From Metaphire vulgaris (lineage: Eukaryota > Annelida > Clitellata > Crassiclitellata > Megascolecidae): a stretch of 64,000 nt of DNA. The notes under the pieces were generated by a model. The model was not told the DNA's origin, made no database searches, and saw nothing but the letters and a program-made list of their open reading frames with translations. The translations under genes were made by a program, and so were the position numbers. The DNA lies in the NCBI GenBank assembly GCA_018105865.1, contig CM030869.1, positions 9,418,927 through 9,482,926 of the forward strand. Direction: 5' to 3'. The first letter of the stretch is position 1. The number at the start of each line of letters is the position of its first letter. Below, in pieces: positions 58,930 through 64,000 of this stretch.

Positions 58930-61900
58930 TACATTGCTCTGTGCTTAGGTGGTGAACAAGACAGGAGACGAAGACATCTGCTATTACAACTTCGAATGTG
59001 CGTACAAGGTTGGATTTTTGTCTGCGTTTAACAACGTCTACAGCAACATCGGATACATCATGCTCGGGATCTTGTTCATCGCTCTTGTCTACCGGAGGTT
59101 AGTTTGCCGATTTCAAAATGTGCGGTAAAACTCGTGCGGCACCCTTTGGAAAGGCATCCATGTTAATCAAAGTCAATGCCACCCAAAGAAAGCTGTTGAG
59201 ACTTCGGCTGGTCCAGATACAGGAGTCTAGTTGACTAAGGTTCAATGCTATCCCAGTCATTTTAACTCTTGCACTACCGCAGTATGCATGAAATACCCTA
59301 AAACCCCTGTGCCAATATCAACCAATATGTTGAAATGTTTATACATCATGATGGCACATAGAACAGCAAAGGTTCACGACGTGCTAACGCAGCGTAACGG
59401 CGACAAAATGGTTAACGGTGTTTTGCTGTAACTGAAGTCAGTTGTCATGATAAATTTACGATACTGATAAAAAATATTGTGTTTTTAAAAAGGTTTATGA
59501 AGTATTTGTTACATGATCTCATTCAATTAAATTTGTTTCACTTATTTCGTGTAGACAGTTGCTTCATGAAAAGATGATGCAGACTCGTGATCCAGACACC
59601 CAGGTTGGTATTCTGCGCTTAATATGAACTCTTTATTAAATCGAAGTTATAGGTTTTATTTTCTAATATTTTTACAGTTTTATTTTCGGTTCGACTCACT
59701 GAGAAAGTTGGTGACTGTGTTGGAAATGTGTTTCTTTGATGTCAGTAATTAAGTAAGTATTTGGGTTGTTGATTTCTAGGAATGTGGCATACCTCAGCAC
59801 TTTGGGGTATTTTATGCGATGGGAATTGCTCTGGCAATGGAAGGCGTTCTCAGTGGCTGCTACCATGTCTGTCCCAGCTTCAATAACTTCCAGTTTGGTG
59901 AGTATTAGTTTGAGTATCAAATGAATAGCCTTTATTGCACTATTTTAGTTATGCATTTATACAATTTTTTACTCTTTTTTTATATTAACAACACAACAAG
60001 ATTGTCTAAGTCTTCTTCTTCAGGTGCTCTGTCCAGGGACAGGTTCCATACTCCAGCGTCGCCACTCCTCTCTATCTTGAGCTTTTATCTTCAGGGCTGA
60101 ATACTTGTTTATTGCCATAGTGTTGAACATCCACTCCAGCATTGATGTCCTTGGTCGCCTTTTCTGTGCTTTCCCTTTCATCTTTCCTTCTAGTACTTCT
60201 CTTAGTAGGTTTGATTCTTCTCTCAGAACATGACCTATCCACTTCTTTTGTCTTGATTGTCTAAGATTGTCTAAGTGAAGAAACTTAAGTGTTGGTTGAG
60301 TCACTTGCCCTAATCAATGACTCCTGATAAGGGCCCATCCATATATTACTTACGCAAAAAGGAATATTTTCAAACACTCGGTTGTGACCCGTACATTTTT
60401 TTGAACCTTCCAATGTGTATTTGCAAATTAGTTTCTTTTTTGCCATAGTCATGAAGCACTTGTTTTACTATTCAATTAGAGTTTTTATATAGTGTTTTCT
60501 AATGTTGATATTTATTAAAGAAATACAATAGAGCATTCAAATGTTACACAATTACTGCCTGTAAATGGTATTTGATATTTCAAAATCGGCCATGATTGTA
60601 ATTGAAGACCAGGATTCCATTACCGGCAGTTTACCCTATGTACAATTGTACATTTGTGTATGTGTGTACATATGCATTCAGTTGACACCCACCCTTCGCG
60701 TACGCGTCCGTACGCAAAATCTCTTAAATCCGTGACCCTCCTTAGTGCATACGTAATATATGGTACACTCCATAGGCTATCGCCGACTCGTCAGGAACCA
60801 AAGGGTTAGCACCTTCAGTTATACACGGCAACGGCTGAATGAGGGTCGTTGCCAGCCTTTCCCTCGCTGCCTTTCCTTCCACCGAGTTAACAACCGATGT
60901 ACTCATTCACAGCTGAGTCGACTGGGGGCTCATGGGACAGAAACAACCGAAAAGTTTCTGCTGCGGCCGGGATTTGAACCACGGACCTCAAGATTGGCAG
61001 ACCAGTGTGCTAACCACTGCTCCACTGCACACCCATAATTATACATAATAATGGATGGACCCTAAACATTGACTGAGGATGTGTAACTTGTGTCCCTCGA
61101 CTCAAGTGTGCTTTTTTTAACCCCTTAACTGGGTATTTAATTTAAATCAATGTGAAATGGACGGATATATCCGGGGTTAAGGCATTTTCAATTGATGCGG
61201 CAATGTTTGGGCGACTGTTTTGCCTTGTTTTGTTGTCTATAGACACTGCCTTTATGTACATGATTGGCTGGCTATGTATGCTGAAGATTTACCAGACCAG
61301 ACATCCTGATGCAAATGCTCAGGCTCACACTGCGTACTGTGTGATTGCCTTCGTTGTCTTCTTTGGTGTCATTGGAGTTGTGAGTTTTATTATTGAATAT
61401 TATATTATTATTAGTATTATTATATTATTATTGTTGTTCTTGTTGTTGTTGTTGTTGTATTTTCTACAGCAACGGCTGATGCTAATAGCGTCATTTTATA
61501 ATGGCGCTACAGATTTGATTAACTGATTGGTTCATGCAAAGGAGAGAATCAGAATTACGCAATACTTGATTTGAATGAAAACTTTGTGATATTTTGAAAT
61601 TCTGTATGATGGAGGGTAGATTTTTGAAAGACTGTGTACTGACTTTCATATGAGAAATGAGAACACTTGAAGAAAGAAACAAACACCAATCCACGTTCCA
61701 CACCCGCGCATGCATACGCACACATACACACAGTCTTATATATGAAATCTGGTATACATTGAAACTTTTCATATTTAACTAAATGAATGGTGGTATTAGA
61801 AAAGCTTGTTTAATGCACAATTCCAATGGTTTATGCATAGACTCAAACAAGTTGTTGTTGTTGATGACTCTAGACACAAGGCAGTCCCGCGTTCTGGATC

Positions 61901-63290
61901 GTCTTTGTAATTATCTACATACTCTGCAGTCTCTATCTGAGCATCAACATCTATTTCATTGGACAGTGGAGACTGCAGACCGGCGTGCTTCACGGTCTCT
62001 ACTGCAAAGTGCGATACGAGAACCTATGCTGTTCCAGGCCTCACGATTGCGTACGTACTCTGCTGGAAAATATTTGCATTTCCGTTTATTTCTGTATTGA
62101 CTCCGTTACTGAACTGAACTGAACTGAACTGAGGTTTATTTCAACTCAACTTAGCATAGGCATGTCTGACATCAATTACAATAAATGACATCAATTGAAT
62201 TTAAAATAAGACCAAGAAAATTCACAGAATATTCACAAGATTAATGTTAGTCTAAGTATACAATAGAATAGAAAACAAAAAGAAACCTGAGAAGTAGTCA
62301 AATTAAAAGTTAGTATTTTACTAGAATATTCAGATTAATATAACCACATATAGTAGACAAGAGTTAGGCCTAAAGTGGAATGTTGAGAAGAAAAGGGTTG
62401 ACCAAAGGGAAACATATCCTGCCAGGGAGGCAACCTGATACATTGAATTGTTAAATGTATTATGAATTGAGAAACGCATTGCAGTCCATTGTATAGAACA
62501 GGCAAATTTTAAATGTGTTCCTAGATTTTGGGACAAATAAAGAAGGCTTTTTTTCTCTGTTGTAACTGCTGATTAAAATGTGTGAAAAACATGTCTTTTG
62601 TAGAGTCGACTTGTACTGCTTGTGTTTGGTAACATAATCAACATTGGCTTGTAAGTAAGACAGTTGACTTGTATCTTTGTGATACTAACTTACTTTCTGT
62701 TGTGCATTTAGTGTTCTCGAGTTTCTTATTAATTTAGATATAATTAGTAAATCAATTCCTGATCTTATTCTAGCTTCATATTGCCTTTTATTGACATGCA
62801 AAACATAAACTAAGTTGCATAGTTTTATTTTAATGGTTTTGCTTTCAATAATTAATTTTAATTTAATTTAATTGGGACATATTGGTTGGCCCTCACACCT
62901 CAATGGTTTGCATCCCTACCGTGAGAAATTGTCGTGGTTCTCGGTAGGATTTATGTCAAGCAGAGTATCTAACCATAGAGAATTTAGCACCACTGTATAC
63001 CCTCAGATCTGTTGGGCAGTATTGTCTGCCAGTCTTGCGATAGCTGCAAAGCACTGAATGTGTGTGAATTTTTTAACCCCTTAACTGGAGACCCTGGATA
63101 TATCCGTCCATTTTACATTGAGTTACAGTTAAATACCCAGTTAAGGGGTTAAATTTAATATTTCGCGTTATTTCAATCTGTTAGTGCCATTTTTGGTGCG
63201 GTGACAATGCCCAAGGATTTTGCGTCGTATCTCTTGGCAATCGTCATCATCAACCTCCTCATGTATTTTGCTTTCTACATCATCATGAAG
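45838..63290 (+). CDS. SIDT2: SID-1 transmembrane family protein (partial, 21 coding exons)
   Basis: SID-1/SIDT multi-pass membrane protein, linked in the family to dsRNA or sterol transport. Coding exons: 45838-46017, 46374-46495, 47360-47515, 47975-48116, 49322-49405, 50171-50267, 50550-50615, 51669-51762, 52448-52470, 53151-53177, 56013-56087, 56231-56313, 57030-57103, 57317-57383, 58949-59097, 59555-59603, 59780-59897, 61243-61379, 61874-62050, 62604-62650, 63185-63290 (691 codons, phases consistent). A signal peptide (residues 1-19) leads an extracellular domain with many N-glycosylation sequons. The first membrane helix is in exon 8; a Ser/Thr-rich cytosolic linker spans exons 9-12. The conserved SGCYHVCP...FQFD motif (about Ser521, His525, Asp536) matches CREST-type metal ligands. 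The last helices and C-terminus lie beyond the right edge. Exon 6 needs a GC donor. SIDT1 versus SIDT2 cannot be decided. Confidence 0.93.
46071..46150. mobile_element. 80-bp TTAA-ended MITE, copy 4
   Basis: TTAA ends, AATGTAAAATGGAC core, decayed right arm. It lies 54 bp after SIDT exon 1. Confidence 0.7.
46736..46770. repeat. (ATT)n microsatellite
   Basis: A short ATT array in SIDT intron 2. Confidence 0.9.
47548..47728. mobile_element. Tigger/pogo-like MITE, about 181 bp
   Basis: The ends CAGTGGATCCCACTTAATCG and AATTAAGCGGGTTTCACTG form imperfect inverted repeats. TA precedes the left end, with TG after the right end. A palindrome-like TTAATCGCATA motif recurs inside. Confidence 0.65.
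48178..48487. mobile_element. hAT MITE (CAGTGGCGTAGCC family), 310 bp
   Basis: The ends CAGTGGCGTAGCCAA and TTGGCTACGCCACTG are flanked by GTACTAGG and GTACTGGG, an 8-bp duplication with one change. Confidence 0.88.
48560..48780 (-). mobile_element. tRNA-derived SINE, family B
   Basis: On the minus strand GGTCTACTGGTTAGCTAGG (A-box region) and GGGTTCAAACCCAG (B box) are followed by a body resembling the SINE at 60745-61040. Confidence 0.7.
48894..48955. repeat. (ATT)n microsatellite
   Basis: About 20 ATT triplets in SIDT intron 4. Confidence 0.96.
49480..49648 (-). mobile_element. tRNA-derived SINE, family C (partial)
   Basis: The body words 'ggtccagtaggcttcttgcc', 'acttgcccaacgtcacttcc' and 'cagtggctagggtcagattc' match the minus-strand SINE at 20150-20358. 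Confidence 0.65.
49665..49744. mobile_element. 80-bp TTAA-ended MITE, copy 5
   Basis: TTAACCCTTTTCCCG start and CGGGTAAAGGGTTAA end; the core GTCCATTTTACATTATGTTA is reversed. Confidence 0.75.
49835..49948 (-). mobile_element. tRNA-derived SINE, family C (partial)
   Basis: 'aacttgcccaaggttgctac', 'cgaacccactaccctccggt' and 'ccactactccactgtgt' match family C in reverse. Confidence 0.7.
49976..50052. repeat. (GT)n(AT)n microsatellite
   Basis: GT dinucleotides are followed by about 30 AT dinucleotides, in SIDT intron 5. Confidence 0.96.
50419..50499. mobile_element. 80-bp TTAA-ended MITE, copy 6
   Basis: TTAACCCCTTTAACCGTG start, GGACGGATATATCCGGG inner palindrome, CCCAGTTAAGGGGTTAA end. It lies inside the 281-bp SIDT intron 6. 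Confidence 0.85.
50993..51072. mobile_element. 80-bp TTAA-ended MITE, copy 7
   Basis: TTAACCCCTTAACCATG start, ACGGATATATCCAGGG inner part, TTCCCAGTAAAGGGGTTAA end. Confidence 0.82.
51896..52082. mobile_element. hAT MITE (CAGTGGCGGCTC family), copy 4
   Basis: The ends CAGTGGCGGCTCCACTGG and GAGCCGCCACTG are flanked by GTCGATAG and GTCAATAG, an 8-bp duplication with one change. Confidence 0.9.
52290..52357. repeat. (TGAG)n microsatellite
   Basis: About 16 TGAG tetranucleotides, 90 bp upstream of the 23-bp SIDT exon 9. Confidence 0.95.
52640..52870. repeat. Degenerate CTATTTAGGCTC repeat
   Basis: Variants of 'tatttaggctc' recur about ten times with irregular spacing in SIDT intron 9. Confidence 0.65.
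53350..53589 (+). mobile_element. tRNA-derived SINE, family A, left part
   Basis: TTAGCAGAGTGGTAACAGC (A box) and GTGGGTTCGATACCCG (B box) lead a body with 'aaggttgactcagccttcac'. The foldback element interrupts it; the SINE resumes at 55898 with GAGTCCTGCC and a T-rich stretch. Confidence 0.82.
53590..55897. mobile_element. Foldback element with internal tandem array
   Basis: The ends AGGGGTGTTC and GAACACCCCT are flanked by a perfect 11-bp duplication AGCGCCGCTCT (53579-53589 and 55898-55908). The arms at 53590-54260 and about 55231-55897 are near-identical inverted copies, about 670 bp each. Between them are about four copies of a 181-bp repeat (54263-54980), then about 250 bp of unique sequence. 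No transposase is encoded; open frames in the arms are mirror copies of each other without domain matches. Long arms and a 9-11 bp duplication resemble foldback or Mutator-like elements. It lies in SIDT intron 10. Confidence 0.92.
54263..54980. repeat. 181-bp tandem repeat, about four copies, inside the foldback element
   Basis: The landmark AATGTCCAATTTACGCAATA occurs at 54263, 54443, 54625 and 54806. Each unit also carries TTAGCAGGTGCTCTTCACTT. Units are very similar to each other and are the reverse complement of the array at 34865-36175. Confidence 0.95.
56700..56996 (-). mobile_element. tRNA-derived SINE, family A
   Basis: On the minus strand GGCAGGAAGTTAGCAGAGTG and GGTTCAATGCCCAG lead a body ending near 'ccagagataggcgccagaac'. 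It ends 33 bp before SIDT exon 13. Confidence 0.85.
58284..58805 (+). pseudogene. LINE reverse-transcriptase C-terminal fragment
   Basis: An intact frame of about 170 residues reads [50 protein letters not shown] and [17 protein letters not shown] and ends at a stop (58803-58805), followed by repeated CTGAC. The palm domain is missing, so it is 5'-truncated. It lies in SIDT intron 14 before an (AAT)n array. Confidence 0.82.
58849..58929. repeat. (AAT)n microsatellite
   Basis: AAT triplets with two AGT interruptions, ending 20 bp before SIDT exon 15. Confidence 0.95.
60020..60304 (-). pseudogene. LINE reverse-transcriptase tail
   Basis: The minus strand reads [38 protein letters not shown] and [14 protein letters not shown], the end of an RTE-like open frame, related to the relic at 4140-4570. 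Confidence 0.75.
60329..61062. mobile_element. Palindromic MITE (GGGYCCATCCATATA) expanded by a SINE
   Basis: The outer ends GGGCCCATCCATATATTAC and AATGGATGGACCCT match the smaller copies at 6985 and 23599. The interior holds a family B SINE. Confidence 0.6.
60745..61040 (-). mobile_element. tRNA-derived SINE, family B
   Basis: On the minus strand GTGGAGCAGTGGTTAGCACA (A box) and GTGGTTCAAATCCCGG (B box) are clear, followed by 'gtttctgtcccatgagcccc' and 'agtcgactcagctgtg'. Confidence 0.85.
61117..61180. mobile_element. TTAA-ended MITE, shortened copy 8
   Basis: TTAACCCCTTAACTGGG start and ACGGATATATCCGGGG, then directly GGTTAA; the inner part of the right arm is lost. Confidence 0.75.
62051..62603. 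other. SIDT intron 19 without clear features
   Basis: A short (CTGAA)n run at 62110-62130 is the only repeat I see. The rest is AT-rich intron. Confidence 0.5.
63073..63152. mobile_element. 80-bp TTAA-ended MITE, copy 9
   Basis: TTAACCCCTTAACTGGAG start, GGATATATCCGTCCATTTTA core (reversed), CCCAGTTAAGGGGTTAA end. It lies 32 bp before SIDT exon 21. Confidence 0.85.
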
Positions 63291-63946
63291 GTAAACATCC
63301 GTTGTCGATACCTGACAACGTTTGAGTCCTCTTCTTGTTGTTGTTGTTGTTGTTGTTGCTGTTGTTGTCTTGTCTGCATCGTTTATTTTAATTTTTATAG
63401 ACGAGTTGTTTTGATTGTGGTAAACAAATTATTACCTGCAAATGGGGCACCGTTTTTGCCTGCTGCGGCAGTGTTGGAGTTTCCGGGGGTGGGGGGGGGG
63501 GGTTTGACCCCAGCTAACTTTGCAACCCTCCCAAAAATTGCATATCGGGTACATGCAGCTTCTGTCATTCATTGAATTTCAGTCCTCAACCCCCCCACCC
63601 AGCTCAAATTTCACAACTCCAACACTGCTGCTGCCTTAGGAGGGTCTGCAACTCTAGGGCCGGGCCTGTTGTGCAACGAATGAAAGGATATGTAGGAAAA
63701 AGGATAAAACTTGTTTTCTTGGAAGTGAACATCTTGTGGATTCTAGCTGACAAGTTACTTATAAGACTCATAGTTAGTAAATACAGTAAGTGAGTACATT
63801 CGTGCATTTTGCAATCTTAGATACCTTCAAAATCAAACAGAGTGATTGTGATCATGAATTTTGCCAATGTGCTTGAATCCAGAATTCCAATCTTTGCATG
63901 ACACTTATCTGATTTATTCTTTTGCTATTTTGAATGATGACATTGC

Positions 63947-63997
<51 letters not shown>

Positions 63998-64000
63998 CAT
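63291..64000. other. Right-edge SIDT intron with repeats
   Basis: A (TTG)n tract lies at 63330-63368 and (ATT)n at 63948-64000. G/C-rich stretches at 63480-63500 and 63585-63605 look like the two ends of an inverted-repeat insertion (63470-63655: GCGGCAGTGTTGGAGTTT and its inverse CTCCAACACTGCTGC). No further SIDT exon is recognised. Confidence 0.55.

Overview
This window is nuclear DNA from an intron-rich invertebrate animal. The evidence is spliced genes with GT-AG (and a few GC-AG) introns, four animal-type protein families, tRNA-derived SINEs, LINE fragments, and many hAT-, Tc1/mariner- and piggyBac-like short elements. The background is AT-rich with very many ATT/AAT microsatellites. A radial-spoke gene implies motile cilia or flagella, and a SID-1 family gene is present. 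I cannot place the phylum from sequence reading alone.

Four protein-coding genes can be modelled exon by exon with consistent reading phase. (1) On the minus strand, 464-14937 holds the N-terminal half of a p190 RhoGAP (ARHGAP35/ARHGAP5 type): nine coding exons, running off the left edge. (2) On the plus strand, 17077-32324 holds a complete VIPAS39 (SPE-39/VIPAR) gene: 19 coding exons giving 498 codons. (3) On the minus strand, 34018-43388 holds a complete radial spoke head gene (RSPH4A/RSPH6A type): eight coding exons, 541 codons. (4) On the plus strand, 45838-63290 holds a SIDT1/SIDT2 (SID-1 family) gene: 21 coding exons, 691 codons so far, running off the right edge. The order is head-to-head (ARHGAP / VIPAS39), tail-to-tail (VIPAS39 / RSPH), head-to-head (RSPH / SIDT). 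The genes do not form a pathway; they are neighbours with separate jobs (Rho signalling, endolysosomal trafficking, ciliary motility, membrane transport of the SID-1 type).

Non-coding DNA is dominated by repeats. The most striking are: a 2.3-kb foldback element at 53590-55897 with about 670-bp inverted arms, an internal array of about 181-bp repeats and a perfect 11-bp target duplication, sitting inside a SINE; a related tandem array of about 192-bp units at 34865-36175; a 1.4-kb hAT element at 8536-9981 with hexamer-rich ends and a BED-finger exon; a family of about 80-bp TTAA-ended palindromic elements (nine copies); several hAT elements with 8-bp target duplications; a 720-bp compound CTG/CAC repeat; and a 54-bp minisatellite.

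Points of biological interest are a near-perfect RFX X-box 150 bp upstream of the radial-spoke start codon, three inferred GC-AG introns among 53 modelled introns, a decayed duplicate of a VIPAS39 exon with mostly synonymous differences, and symmetric micro-exons in the SIDT cytosolic linker. I found no new multi-gene system.
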